In this document: in pieces, positions 8,113-17,679 of the stretch
Numbering within the stretch: the stretch's first letter is position 1
How the letters are laid out: the number at the start of each line of letters is the position of its first letter
Source of the DNA: Solibaculum_A intestinale
GTDB taxonomy: Bacteria > Bacillota > Clostridia > Oscillospirales > Acutalibacteraceae
Length of the DNA stretch: 64,000 nt
Assembly (NCBI RefSeq): GCF_040096205.1
Contig: NZ_JBBMFD010000009.1
Span: 39,894-103,893 of the forward strand
Direction of reading: 5' to 3'
Notes under the pieces: generated by a model
The model's input: the letters and a program-made list of their open reading frames with translations, nothing else
Told to the model about the DNA's origin: nothing
Databases searched by the model: none
Program-made: the position numbers and the translations under genes

Positions 8113-9801
8113 ATGCTGGAAGGCATTATAAAAGGGCTGGTACAGTGGATCTACAGCCTGTTTATCGACCTCCTTACCTATGTGGCCAACGCCCTGCTGG
8201 GCGTACTTAATACAGACTTAACTTTTTTTGAGCAATCCGTCCCCATTGTCCTCGACCTCTATTCTGTATTTGTAGCGGTGGGCTGGGGGCTGCTTATCGG
8301 GAACTGCGTGTTTCAATGTATGAAATCCATGTTTTCCGGTTTGGGGTTTGAAGGGGAATCCCCGGTCATCCTTCTCTGCCGGACTGGCATCTTCGGGTTC
8401 CTATTGATCTTTTCCAAAGAAATTTGCACGATTGGGCTCGGCATCGGAAAATCAGTCATTGACTTAATCGGTATCCCGACACATGTCGCGGTCACTATGC
8501 CGGACGAAAGTTTCTTTGCCGTAGGCGCGGCGTGGGTGCTGGTCATAATCATCGGCTTTATCCTGGGATTGCAGCTCATTAAGCTCTTCCTGGAAATCGG
8601 GGAACGCTACGCCATTGTAGCGGTGTTGACGCTTCTGGCCCCGTTGGGCCTTGCTATGGGCGGCAGCAAAAGCACCAAGGAAATCTGCGCCGGATATATC
8701 CGCTGCTTTGCTTCCATGATCCTGATGCTGGTTCTCAACGTCCTCTTTCTACAGCTGATCTTATCCGGCCTAGCCACCATGCCCTCTGGTGACCTGGTGC
8801 TGCCTTGGTGCGTGCTTTTGGTAGGATTGGTGCGAGTTGCCAGGAAGGTGGACAATACCATCAGCAAAATCGGCCTCAATCCAGCCATCACTGGAGATCC
8901 GTTGGGCAGGGGGACCGGGGGCATGCTGGTTATGACAGCAGCCCGTACCGTCCTTTCCTCCGTAATCCACAAGGCGTCTGGATCAAAATCTCCATCTCGG
9001 CCAAGCAGTGGCGGCCGTCCGGCGGTTGCAGGTTATCATTCCGCCAACAACTATACCGGTGGAGCCAACACACAGCATTATGCTGGAGATTCCAGCACCT
9101 CTTTCGGCAATCAGAGCAGCAGCTATACCGGAGGGAATTCGCAAACCCATTCCAATCAATCTTCTGCACAAAATCAGACGTCCGCACAAAACAATCAGAA
9201 TACACGGTTTGGAGCCGCCAATACGACGACAAATACAAACACCCGTCAGTCCAGCCAGAATGGGAGCCAGTCCTTCGGCCATTCCAATGCACAATCAAAA
9301 TCCAACGTCCATTTTGCCGGCGGGACAACCGTAAATGCCAACCGGTTTGGGACGGTTCCGCCTTCCCGCAGTGGAAACAATGCCTTCCACAGCCCCGGCC
9401 CGGGTCCACAAAACACAGGGAATATGTCACCGTCGCCTGCGCCTGCCGCAGCACCGGCAGCAGAATCGGGAAGCCATAGCCCTGGAAACGATTCCACCAG
9501 GGCCGCTGGAACAAGCCCAGCGCAGCCGAATGTCCGCGCCTTCCCAGGAAGTCGAAACCCCACATCCTCTGGGCAACCGGCATTTAGGCGCACACAGGAG
9601 AATTCCCGTCCGAGCGCTCCCGCATCCTCCCGTCCCTCTACATACCCAGGGGCAGGAACATCAGGAGCCTCCAGGCCGATAAATCGATCCTTTACCCCGA
9701 ACGGGTTCCATTCGGCACGGCCGATCCCTCAAGGACAAAAACCGGAACCGAAAGGTGTGCCGGAACAGCCTCAAAAGCAAGAGGAGGGTTCCAATGAGTA
9801 A
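8113..9801 (+). CDS. VirB6/TrbL-like multi-spanning conjugation channel protein
   Basis: The first 290 residues contain about six hydrophobic helices, typical of the VirB6/TrbL inner-membrane channel component. The remaining 270 residues are low complexity, rich in Ser, Asn, Gln, Gly and Pro, without recognisable domains. The ATG at 8113 follows AGGAGGTTG. The stop overlaps the start of the M23 gene by 8 bp. The long disordered tail is much larger than in short TrbL homologues and could face the wall or cytoplasm. Assignment rests on membrane topology plus position between the pilin-like and VirB3/VirB4 genes. Confidence 0.78.
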   Translation: MLEGIIKGLVQWIYSLFIDLLTYVANALLGVLNTDLTFFEQSVPIVLDLYSVFVAVGWGLLIGNCVFQCMKSMFSGLGFEGESPVILLCRTGIFGFLLIFSKEICTIGLGIGKSVIDLIGIPTHVAVTMPDESFFAVGAAWVLVIIIGFILGLQLIKLFLEIGERYAIVAVLTLLAPLGLAMGGSKSTKEICAGYIRCFASMILMLVLNVLFLQLILSGLATMPSGDLVLPWCVLLVGLVRVARKVDNTISKIGLNPAITGDPLGRGTGGMLVMTAARTVLSSVIHKASGSKSPSRPSSGGRPAVAGYHSANNYTGGANTQHYAGDSSTSFGNQSSSYTGGNSQTHSNQSSAQNQTSAQNNQNTRFGAANTTTNTNTRQSSQNGSQSFGHSNAQSKSNVHFAGGTTVNANRFGTVPPSRSGNNAFHSPGPGPQNTGNMSPSPAPAAAPAAESGSHSPGNDSTRAAGTSPAQPNVRAFPGSRNPTSSGQPAFRRTQENSRPSAPASSRPSTYPGAGTSGASRPINRSFTPNGFHSARPIPQGQKPEPKGVPEQPQKQEEGSNE

Positions 9802-11020
9802 AAGCGGTGCACAAAGACTGGGTGATGTTGCCCAGCTTGCGGACGCCATCCGAAGGATCATCCTTGCCGCCCTAAGGGGAGGATGGCAGGCCGCTCTACT
9901 AGAAGCAGCCAAACGTTTCTGGCCGTATATCCTGGTGATTGTGCTGGTGATTATCATGCTGCCGGTCATTATCTTTTGCTGCCTGCCGTCCATGATGTTC
10001 GGTTATGACAGCACCTCTGATCAAGAGGTTGGAGACCTAACGGCCCAGGCGGAGACCATAGCCGGATATTACGCCCAATATGAGCAGTATTGCACCCAAA
10101 GGGTAGAGGAAATACAAGATTCGGTGATAAACGATGGAGAGGAAGAAGCCCAGAGCAGCCCGGATGTATCTTCCTCAGAAGATTCCGAAGAAGATACGTC
10201 GGAAAACGTGGACTATGAAGTGGTCATAGAAGGCGGCCCTATGGAACAGAATTGGTTTATCGCCCTTTACTCTGTACATTGTGGGAACGATCTTCGGAAC
10301 ATGAACGAGGAAAGTATCCGATCCTATGTGGCCGACACCATCCCGTATACCGTTACTGAAAAGGAAGAAGAGGAAGAAGCCGCTTCTTCCGATCCTGCTC
10401 AGACGGTGGAGGAAGCAAGTTCGCAAGCAGGGGAGTCCAGTTCAGAGGCGGAAGGGTCTTCTCCTTCGGAGATGTTATTGACCATTACCTATCTGACGCC
10501 GGAGCAAATTCTGGAGAGCTTTTCAGAGACCGACCGCAATTGGGCGGAATTGATGTATAAGACGCTGACTGGACAGGGAAGCTCCAGCTCTGTGGTTTTT
10601 CCGGATACGGGAACCGGGCAGCTGGCAAGCCCATTCCCGGATGTAGACTGGAGGAGTGTTCTGACCTCCGGCTATGGTTCCAGGACCGATCCCATTACCG
10701 GGGAACCGGGTAATTTCCATACCGGAATTGATCTTGCCAGGCCCACGGGAACCGGTATCTATGCAGCCGAGGCCGGCACGGTTATCACCGTTAAATACAA
10801 TACGACCGGTTATGGATACCACGTCATAATTGACCATGGAAACGGCCTGCAAACCTTGTATGCCCATTGCAGCGAACTGCTTGTCAGCGAAGGCCAGCAG
10901 GTACAGCGCGGGCAGTTGATCGCAAAAGTTGGAGAGACCGGACGGGCCACCGGCCCCCATTGCCATTTTGAAGTCCGCTTAGACGGCGAGGACGTAGATC
11001 CTACCGGTTATCTTTCATAG
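9794..11020 (+). CDS. Membrane-anchored M23 peptidase of the conjugation machinery
   Basis: A transmembrane helix (about residues 45-70) is followed by an extracellular region with two acidic Glu/Ser-rich linkers (about 115-135 and 190-230). A C-terminal LytM/M23 zinc endopeptidase domain (about 290-405) follows. Zinc ligands are visible as HTGID and the HxH of GPHCHFEV. It would cut peptidoglycan cross-links so the transfer channel can pass, the role played by VirB1-type hydrolases. ATG 9794 was chosen because GAGGAGGGTT lies just upstream; a longer frame to 9755 has no ribosome site. The end is 13 bp from the next gene. Confidence 0.9.
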   Translation: MSKSGAQRLGDVAQLADAIRRIILAALRGGWQAALLEAAKRFWPYILVIVLVIIMLPVIIFCCLPSMMFGYDSTSDQEVGDLTAQAETIAGYYAQYEQYCTQRVEEIQDSVINDGEEEAQSSPDVSSSEDSEEDTSENVDYEVVIEGGPMEQNWFIALYSVHCGNDLRNMNEESIRSYVADTIPYTVTEKEEEEEAASSDPAQTVEEASSQAGESSSEAEGSSPSEMLLTITYLTPEQILESFSETDRNWAELMYKTLTGQGSSSSVVFPDTGTGQLASPFPDVDWRSVLTSGYGSRTDPITGEPGNFHTGIDLARPTGTGIYAAEAGTVITVKYNTTGYGYHVIIDHGNGLQTLYAHCSELLVSEGQQVQRGQLIAKVGETGRATGPHCHFEVRLDGEDVDPTGYLS

Positions 11021-11033
11021 AAAGGAGAAAAGC

Positions 11034-11360
11034 ATGGAACCTGTACATATTCCAACCAACTTTACCGATGCCGGAAAAATCTTAGGGATGTTCCCCATTC
11101 GCAATACGGTGGAAGCAGTTGCTCTCGGCATTCCCACCCTGATGCTTTTGCTGTCCATCCTGCCCTTCGGCCTGGTGTGGAACCTTGTGGGATGTTTGAT
11201 CGTGATCGTCCCTTTGTGTGGTTTTGCTCTGATGGGAATCCGGGATTACAGCTTGCTTACCTTTGTGCGAGTGTATTGGAACTGGAGACGGAACCGAAAA
11301 ATTCTTATCTACGGAGGTGAAACGGCTATATGCCCCAGAAAAAACGCTTGCCGGATCTAA
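11034..11360 (+). CDS. PrgI/VirB3-like membrane protein
   Basis: This 108-residue protein opens with VHIPTNFTD and has two close hydrophobic helices (about 27-48 and 52-70), then a basic C-terminal tail. This is the pattern of PrgI-family proteins, the Gram-positive counterpart of VirB3, which sit beside the VirB4 ATPase at the membrane. The gene overlaps the virB4 start by 31 bp, a common arrangement. AAAGGAGAAAAGC precedes its ATG. Confidence 0.82.
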   Translation: MEPVHIPTNFTDAGKILGMFPIRNTVEAVALGIPTLMLLLSILPFGLVWNLVGCLIVIVPLCGFALMGIRDYSLLTFVRVYWNWRRNRKILIYGGETAICPRKNACRI

Positions 11361-13849
11361 AAACACTGTTGTTGGGTTCTAAAAAAATGGAATCCGGCTC
11401 CTATGCCCGGTATCCAAATGGAACGCAGAAGCTGGCGCCTGTGACGGATATTGAAAAAGGAGTCATCCGCACAGAAGACAATCGGAATGTAAAGCTGTTG
11501 GAAGTGCTGCCCTGTAATTTCCATTTAAAAAGCGCCATGGAACAGCTCAACATCATTCACTATCTAGCGTCCTATCTCAAGATTTCCCCTTCCTTTCTCC
11601 AAATTCTTGTACGTACCCAGCGTGCCGACATCGACGCTTATTGTAAGCAGATGGAACGGCATTATGAAATGGAAATCAACGAGAATTGCCGGGAAATGAT
11701 CTATGAGGACGCCCAGCTGGTCAACTATATGGCCGAACATGAGACCGTAACACATAAGTTTTATATGTCCTTCCCCTACCAGGGAAGCGCGCAGGATTTT
11801 GAGGCCATTGCCGGGGAACTGGCCGACCAAGCGGAAACAGCTTATCAATATCTGGACTACTGCAATCTGGAAGTGCTTCGGCACGAGGATTACGATAATT
11901 TCCTGTTGAAAACCCTCTACACCATTCTCAATAAAAAGCAGGCGCGCCATAGGGATTTGGATGCTTTGGCCGGGATGTTTTCCCCGGTCTACGGGGAGCC
12001 TGGCTATACAGGGGAGTGGACGGAGGAAGAGGAAGCCGGCCGGATGTCCTTACAAGACCTGCTATCGCCCAACGAATGCGACCTGACCTCGAAAAAGTAC
12101 GTGCTGATCGACGGTGTCTATCACGCCTATTTCTTTGTGGCCGGGTATGGCTATCCTACCCAGGTAGGGCTCGCGTGGCTTTCCCCTTTGATAGAGATGG
12201 GCGACGGGGTTTCCATCAGCTTTTTCCTGGAACGGAAAAACAAGGAGGAAATGCTCCCGAAGGTGTCTAAGACCACCATGATTAACCGATCCCGGATGCG
12301 GGATGTGGGAGAAACCCGCACCGACTTCGAAGAATTGGACGACGCCATTGACAGCGGTATGTATATCAAAAATCAGATGAACCGGGAAAATGAGGATTTC
12401 TATTATATGCATACCTTAATTGAAGTCATTGCAGACGATGAGGAAACGCTGGAAAAGCGTATGTCCAATGTGGAAAACCAGTGTAAGTCCATGGACCTGA
12501 TCATACGTAGGGCCGACTACCGGCACGAAGCTTGTTACCGTTCCATGCTGCCGCTGGCACAGCTGGACCCGGAGATTGCAAAGCTATCCCGAAGGAACAT
12601 CCTTACCTTTGGGGCAGCTTCGGCTTTCCCATTTTCCTCGTTTGAGCTTTGCGACGATACCGGTGTCTTGCTGGGCGTCAACCTGTATAACAATTCTACT
12701 ACGATCCTGGACCTCTACAACACGGACCGGTACAGCAATGGCAACCTGGCAATCTTCGGAGCCAGCGGCGCAGGCAAAACATTTACCCTTTTGTTGCTTG
12801 CTATGCGGCTGCGGATGTGCGGCGTTAAGGTGTTTATGATTGTACCGGAAAAAGGGTTTGAATACCGTGCGGCCTGCGAAGCCATTGGCGGGCAATATCT
12901 AAAGATCTCACCGGGATCGGACGACAGCATCAATCTCATGGAAATCCGAAAGCTGACCTTGGATATCGACAGCGATATGAGGGACGGGGCTTCCCGGAAC
13001 GATTCGGTCCTTTTGGAAAAAGTACAGGTGATCCATACCTATCTTGCCTTACACTATCCCAACATGACGCCGGAGGAATCCTATCAACTGGATACCGCCA
13101 TTCTGGAATGTTACAAAGAGTTCGGCATTACAAAAGACAATTCTTCCCTTCTCAAGGAGGATGGATCGTTTCGGGATATGCCGGATTTTACCCACCTGTA
13201 TCCCGTCCTCTTGAAGTACCCGTCTTTGAAAAACATCGCGCTTGTGGTGAAAAAGCTAACGGAATTCGGCTTTGGAAGACAGACCAACGTAGATGTTCAT
13301 TCCTCTTTTGTGGTACTGGACACCAGCTCGGCGCAAAAAGAGGACGTGAGTGCCTGTACCTATCTAGCGACTTCCTTTATCCGGGACGAATTGACCAGCT
13401 CACGTATTCGGAAAGTCGCCATAATCGGGGATGAATTGTGGAAGATCGCGGGAGAAGAGGGCAACGAGCAGGCGGCGGATTTTGCGATCGAGCTGATTAA
13501 AACAGTACGTGGATACGGCGGCGTCTTCATTTCTGCCACGCAGAATACCATCGACTACTTTGCGCTGCGCAACGGCAAATTCGGCGACGCTCTTTTGAAC
13601 AACAGCCGTCTGAAATTGTTGCTGCAAATGGAAGAGGCGGAAGCAGTAAAGCTGCAAGAGAAGCTGGGGCTTTCGGACGAAGAAACCATGCAGATCGTAC
13701 GGTGCAGCCGAGGGCAAGGGCTTTTGTGTGCAGGGAAAACCCGCGTCCATGTGGAGATCCGGGCATCTCAAAAGGAATATGACCTGATTACCACCAACCG
13801 GGCGGACTTGGAAAAACGAAAGGCGGGGACGGCGGATGGACAAGGATAA
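11330..13849 (+). CDS. virB4: VirB4-type conjugation ATPase
   Basis: This 839-residue cytoplasmic ATPase has a long N-terminal domain and a C-terminal RecA-like motor. Walker A is GASGAGKT at residues 477-484, and the Walker B region reads VAIIGDELWK with the acidic pair D-E. A later motif, FISATQN, is typical of VirB4/TraC motors. It energises pilus assembly and substrate transfer. ATG 11330 follows GGAGGTGA by about 9 bases and lies inside the PrgI-like gene. The length is normal for the family and no defect is seen. Confidence 0.95.
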   Translation: MPQKKRLPDLKTLLLGSKKMESGSYARYPNGTQKLAPVTDIEKGVIRTEDNRNVKLLEVLPCNFHLKSAMEQLNIIHYLASYLKISPSFLQILVRTQRADIDAYCKQMERHYEMEINENCREMIYEDAQLVNYMAEHETVTHKFYMSFPYQGSAQDFEAIAGELADQAETAYQYLDYCNLEVLRHEDYDNFLLKTLYTILNKKQARHRDLDALAGMFSPVYGEPGYTGEWTEEEEAGRMSLQDLLSPNECDLTSKKYVLIDGVYHAYFFVAGYGYPTQVGLAWLSPLIEMGDGVSISFFLERKNKEEMLPKVSKTTMINRSRMRDVGETRTDFEELDDAIDSGMYIKNQMNRENEDFYYMHTLIEVIADDEETLEKRMSNVENQCKSMDLIIRRADYRHEACYRSMLPLAQLDPEIAKLSRRNILTFGAASAFPFSSFELCDDTGVLLGVNLYNNSTTILDLYNTDRYSNGNLAIFGASGAGKTFTLLLLAMRLRMCGVKVFMIVPEKGFEYRAACEAIGGQYLKISPGSDDSINLMEIRKLTLDIDSDMRDGASRNDSVLLEKVQVIHTYLALHYPNMTPEESYQLDTAILECYKEFGITKDNSSLLKEDGSFRDMPDFTHLYPVLLKYPSLKNIALVVKKLTEFGFGRQTNVDVHSSFVVLDTSSAQKEDVSACTYLATSFIRDELTSSRIRKVAIIGDELWKIAGEEGNEQAADFAIELIKTVRGYGGVFISATQNTIDYFALRNGKFGDALLNNSRLKLLLQMEEAEAVKLQEKLGLSDEETMQIVRCSRGQGLLCAGKTRVHVEIRASQKEYDLITTNRADLEKRKAGTADGQG

Positions 13850-14477
13850 AGGGACGCTCCTGAAGATGAACAACTGCATATTGTCCGCCCAAAAATGTGT
13901 GGAGGCTCTGCTTCGAGAACAAGTTTCCCAGCAGAGATTCAATACCTTTTTGGATGCCGGTATTCACCAAATGGAGCTGGCCTGCATTGAAATGAGGCGC
14001 CTGGTGGAACAGGCACGCATCCCTGTTTCCACCTCGTACACGGACGGCGAATTCATCAAAAAGGAGGTGTATGGGTATGTAACGGTCTTGGACACCGGAT
14101 GGCTGCACATCCGGCTTAATACCCTTCTTCCACGTGACCACTTTTTTGGTGGGACGGCTTATCTGTCCGACAGCATTACCCGGCTTTTGCGCCGCTTTCA
14201 ATCGGGCGGAGGCACGGTCCCTTTCTACGACCAAGCATTTCTTGCCATTGTGGAACACTGCGATGTGGAGACCTGCCGTGCTTTCGACCACGACAACAAA
14301 GCCTTCCAGTCGGTCATCAATGCACTCAAAGGCCGGGTTTTCCCGGACGACAACCAATTTGAATTATCCCTTGGCCTGTTTACCCGTTTAAGCCCGGAAG
14401 CCTGCTGCCACATATATGTGTTGCCCGTAGAAGAGGCGGGGGATTTCCTGTTTTGTATGCAGGCAAACGAGGTTTGA
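13836..14477 (+). CDS. Conserved-type ICE hypothetical protein (possibly DUF6100-like)
   Basis: A soluble-looking 213-residue protein with no signal or membrane helix. It overlaps virB4 by 14 bp, so it is part of the same translation unit. The central region (about 125-190) has conserved-looking aromatic and acidic residues (DQAFLAIVEHCD, FDHDNKAF). It resembles proteins often found after virB4 in clostridial ICEs, which I recall as DUF6100, but I cannot confirm this. Function unknown; a cytoplasmic regulator of transfer is one possibility. Confidence 0.6.
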   Translation: MDKDKGTLLKMNNCILSAQKCVEALLREQVSQQRFNTFLDAGIHQMELACIEMRRLVEQARIPVSTSYTDGEFIKKEVYGYVTVLDTGWLHIRLNTLLPRDHFFGGTAYLSDSITRLLRRFQSGGGTVPFYDQAFLAIVEHCDVETCRAFDHDNKAFQSVINALKGRVFPDDNQFELSLGLFTRLSPEACCHIYVLPVEEAGDFLFCMQANEV

Positions 14478-14631
14478 CCCCTGTTTGTTTCCGGCCCCAA
14501 AGGGCTCCCTTTTGGATGGCCGGGAGACCGATGCAACAAGCACAGGAAAGCATACCGGTTTTGCTTTGCGTATCAGGTTTTTCCTCTATATATTTTGTCC
14601 AAAACAAGCAGGCTTACGTTGGGAGGTGCGG

Positions 14632-15741
14632 ATGATGCTTTTTTCAGTAGAGGAAATCGAAGCGCTTCGGTTGTGTGCCTGGTGCAAAGACTTGCCGGTT
14701 GCGTGCGGCAAATACCTCGCAGAAGAGGCCGTTGCTCTTCTGCGAAGCATTGGATACCTGCGGCAAAGCCGGTGTGGGCAGAGTTATCGTGTAACCCTCC
14801 AAGGCTACGCGTTTCTGGATTCCATCGGCCTGCACTATGAGCCGGACAGGCAGTACCGGGGACAGGGAGCAGTATTGACGCGACGGTTACAGATGGCGGA
14901 GCTTGTCCTGTTCTTTTACCGGATGGGCGCCAACGTTTTTCTGGATGCACTAGAGGCAGGCAGCAAAATCCCCTCTTTTCTCCCGTCCTTTGCCCTGCGC
15001 CGGAAGGCGGCATCCAACCTTCTGGGCGGTTCCCGGTTTGCAGGGATCTGTTATGGCGCAGACATCGCCTTGATCCCTTATTACCTATCCGACGGCAACG
15101 ACGGCCTGTATCCTATGGCAGAGGAGCGCATTTTTACGGCCGACCGCCTTTTGATGGGGCGCAAACCTTTTGTCGTATATACGGGAAAACCCAGCCTGGA
15201 TGGAGTCATAACGGTATCTCAAAACTCCAGGGATAGGAAAACGAAGTCAACTACCCAAACATTTGCGCAGGCAAGCCGGATGTTTTCCTGCGGTGTGGGA
15301 TACGTCCCTCTCACTCAATGGGGGCTTCGGCAACTGCGTATCCTGCTGGAGCCGGATTACCGCACCCGGCTGGCAAAAAAGCTGCTTGGATCCGCATATA
15401 TGCCCGCCGCTGATCGCCCCTGCGATGCTGTCCATCGCACCACAAAAGAGCCGTATCTCGTTGGGATCGGCTGCGATTTCAACCAATTTGAATCTGTGGT
15501 TAACGAAGGGGTTACCGCTCATATTATCCTGCTCGCCAACCAGCTTACAGCGGTGGGAAAATACCTACAAGGAAGGAATGTGATCCTTCACCCATTGGAG
15601 CTGGAGGTGGTGGAGGGGCTTCTTCAGATCCCTTCCAGCCTTCCTTCTCCAAATCAATCGCCTTTTCTTACCCAGAAAGGAGGGTATGTGCATGTTCCGG
15701 CTTTCTTCCAAGCTCGAAAAGCTGGAAAGCAAATGCAGTGA
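14632..15741 (+). CDS. ICE hypothetical protein with winged-helix-like N-terminus
   Basis: This 369-residue protein begins with a region (about 1-75) that alternates helices and a beta hairpin, like a winged helix. The rest is a longer mixed domain I do not recognise. ATG 14632 (or 14635) follows GGGAGGTGC; the frame is open upstream to 14485, but that part has no ribosome site. Its 3' end overlaps the coupling-protein gene by about 56 bp. The size and place, just before virD4, are reminiscent of replication-relaxation-like accessory proteins, but that is a guess. Confidence 0.6.
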   Translation: MMLFSVEEIEALRLCAWCKDLPVACGKYLAEEAVALLRSIGYLRQSRCGQSYRVTLQGYAFLDSIGLHYEPDRQYRGQGAVLTRRLQMAELVLFFYRMGANVFLDALEAGSKIPSFLPSFALRRKAASNLLGGSRFAGICYGADIALIPYYLSDGNDGLYPMAEERIFTADRLLMGRKPFVVYTGKPSLDGVITVSQNSRDRKTKSTTQTFAQASRMFSCGVGYVPLTQWGLRQLRILLEPDYRTRLAKKLLGSAYMPAADRPCDAVHRTTKEPYLVGIGCDFNQFESVVNEGVTAHIILLANQLTAVGKYLQGRNVILHPLELEVVEGLLQIPSSLPSPNQSPFLTQKGGYVHVPAFFQARKAGKQMQ

Positions 15742-17677
15742 GCTTTATCAGAAACACAAAAAGGATATTCCGAAAGCCATTGGGATCGGGTTCCTCGCCG
15801 CCTATTTCTACGGCGCCGTTATCCATTCCATTTCAGCAGGGATCGACAACACTTGGAATTCTTCAAACGAGCCGTTGTTTACCTGGGATCCATTTGTAAA
15901 CTTAGGCGCTCTCTTTTCTCCTACCGGGTTAGGGATTACGGCCTTCCTCGTTATTCTCTATTGCCTCTTTACCAAAAAAGGGTACAGCCTCATATCCGGG
16001 TACAAAACCAAGTTGGACAAGCAGAGAAAAATTGAAATCCTGCCGGAAGGGACCCACGGGACCTCCGGCTGGATGGAACCATCCCATATCAAAGAAGTGT
16101 TGGAGGCCGGCCCACTCAAGGAAGTAACGGCGCCGCTGTTTGGAAAAACAGACAAGGGTACTTACGTGGGGCTGAAAGATCAGAGAGGGTTAAACAACAA
16201 CATTATCGTATACGGTGCTCCTGGTTCCGGCAAAAGCCGGGGATTTTGTATGCCATTTGCGTTGCAGGCGGCCAGGCGGCGGGAAAGCATCATCTTTGCC
16301 GACCCAAAGGCGGAATACTACGAAACATTCTCCGACCATTTCCGCGCCCTCGGGTATCAGGTGCGGGCATACAATTTGTTGGATTTAGAAGCTTCCGACG
16401 CCTGGAACTGCCTGATGGATTCGGCTGCCGACGTGAACCTGGTACAGCAGATAGCGGAAACCATCATCCGCAACACCTCCACCGAAAAGGAAAGTCAGGA
16501 TTTTTGGGCGACGGCGGAGAAAAACCTCCTGATGGCGCTGATCCTCTATGTCCAAACCATGACGGTTCCGGGAACCGGGGAGCTTCTTCCACCAGAACAG
16601 AGAAGCCTGGGGACGATTTATCAGATCCTCGCAACCACCAGTGTCAACGAACTGGATGCACGGTTCCGGTCCTTGCCCCGAGGGCATCCGGCTTTGCCTC
16701 CCTACGGCATCTTCCGCCAAGCCCCTCACAACATCTGGGGAAATATTTTCGTGGGTTTAGGCAGCCGTCTCAATGTTTTCCAAAACAAGCTGGTGGACAG
16801 CATCACCAAATACAACGAAATCGATTTGGAACTGCCGGGGAATCAACCCTGCGCCTATTTCTGCATCATCTCCGATCAGGATTCTTCCCTGCGTTTTTTG
16901 TCCTCCTTGTTCTTTTCGCTTCTGTTTGTCCGCCTGTCCAATTCTGCGCGGAAACAGCCCACCCGCAAACTGCCGGTGACCGTCAATGTCCTGCTGGATG
17001 AATTCTGTAACATCGACGTCATCGATTTTAAAAAGATCCTGAGTACCGCCCGGTCCCGCAACATCAACATCCAGTGTGTGGTGCAGAGCGTGGCGCAGCT
17101 GGCCGACCGGTACCCCAAAACCGAGTGGGAGGAGATCGTAGGCGACTGCGACTATCAATTGCTCCTTGGCTGCAACGACAAAATGACGGCGGATTTCTGG
17201 TCGGCCCAGTGCGGGGATGTGACGGTGCGAGTGAATAACGCAAACGTCCCGATGACGCCGCTTTTTTCCCCGGTACTCAACACCACCCGGCCTTATGTAC
17301 ACGCCAAGACCTCCACCGGGCGTCCCCTCATGATGGCCGATGAAGTAAGGCGGCTGCCCCGGGATCAGGCGCTCTTTTTGATGCGCGGGGAACTGCCGCT
17401 GAAGCTTTTTAAGATTGTCCCGGAAGAGCATCCGGATTTTGAGAGGTTACGGTCGGTCAAGGCGGTGGATTACGTCCCCGGTTGGCGCAAAAAAGAAGGA
17501 CTTTGTGCAACCGTTGCACAAAGTCCCTCGCAGGATTTTGAAGCCCATATCCCAAAGCCGGAGGAAAGCGGCGAATACATCCCCACACCGGAGGAACTGG
17601 ACCTGCATCCCCCGATTGACCTTTCCAAAGGCATCGACTGTAAGACCCTCACCGAAGTTTCTCCCGATGAGATTTAA
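15686..17677 (+). CDS. virD4: VirD4/TraG-type type IV coupling protein
   Basis: Two N-terminal membrane helices (about residues 30-55 and 75-100) precede a TraG/VirD4 ATPase domain. Walker A is GAPGSGKS at 177-184, and Walker B is NVLLDEF at about 433-440, followed by a QSVAQL-type sensor stretch. The protein receives the relaxase-DNA complex and hands it to the channel. Two starts are possible: ATG 15686, only 1-2 bases after the AAAGGAGGGT site, and ATG 15692, with better spacing. The C-terminal 65 residues are outside the conserved domain and contain a DNA palindrome (see separate entry). Confidence 0.94.
   Translation: MCMFRLSSKLEKLESKCSELYQKHKKDIPKAIGIGFLAAYFYGAVIHSISAGIDNTWNSSNEPLFTWDPFVNLGALFSPTGLGITAFLVILYCLFTKKGYSLISGYKTKLDKQRKIEILPEGTHGTSGWMEPSHIKEVLEAGPLKEVTAPLFGKTDKGTYVGLKDQRGLNNNIIVYGAPGSGKSRGFCMPFALQAARRRESIIFADPKAEYYETFSDHFRALGYQVRAYNLLDLEASDAWNCLMDSAADVNLVQQIAETIIRNTSTEKESQDFWATAEKNLLMALILYVQTMTVPGTGELLPPEQRSLGTIYQILATTSVNELDARFRSLPRGHPALPPYGIFRQAPHNIWGNIFVGLGSRLNVFQNKLVDSITKYNEIDLELPGNQPCAYFCIISDQDSSLRFLSSLFFSLLFVRLSNSARKQPTRKLPVTVNVLLDEFCNIDVIDFKKILSTARSRNINIQCVVQSVAQLADRYPKTEWEEIVGDCDYQLLLGCNDKMTADFWSAQCGDVTVRVNNANVPMTPLFSPVLNTTRPYVHAKTSTGRPLMMADEVRRLPRDQALFLMRGELPLKLFKIVPEEHPDFERLRSVKAVDYVPGWRKKEGLCATVAQSPSQDFEAHIPKPEESGEYIPTPEELDLHPPIDLSKGIDCKTLTEVSPDEI
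17498..17526. repeat. Perfect 13-bp palindrome inside the 3' part of virD4
   Basis: GGACTTTGTGCAA (17498-17510) and its exact reverse complement (17514-17526) are separated by CCG. It lies in frame within the poorly conserved C-terminal tail of VirD4, encoding GLCATVAQS. Such a perfect short hairpin in coding sequence is like a REP/MITE-type repeat that has been accepted as coding DNA. Confidence 0.8.
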
Positions 17678-17679
17678 TC

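Noticed and set aside
14485..14631. Longer start for the gene before virD4, and a hairpin at 14491-14524
   Set aside because: The extension lacks a ribosome site and the hairpin is imperfect with no T run, so neither is called as a feature.
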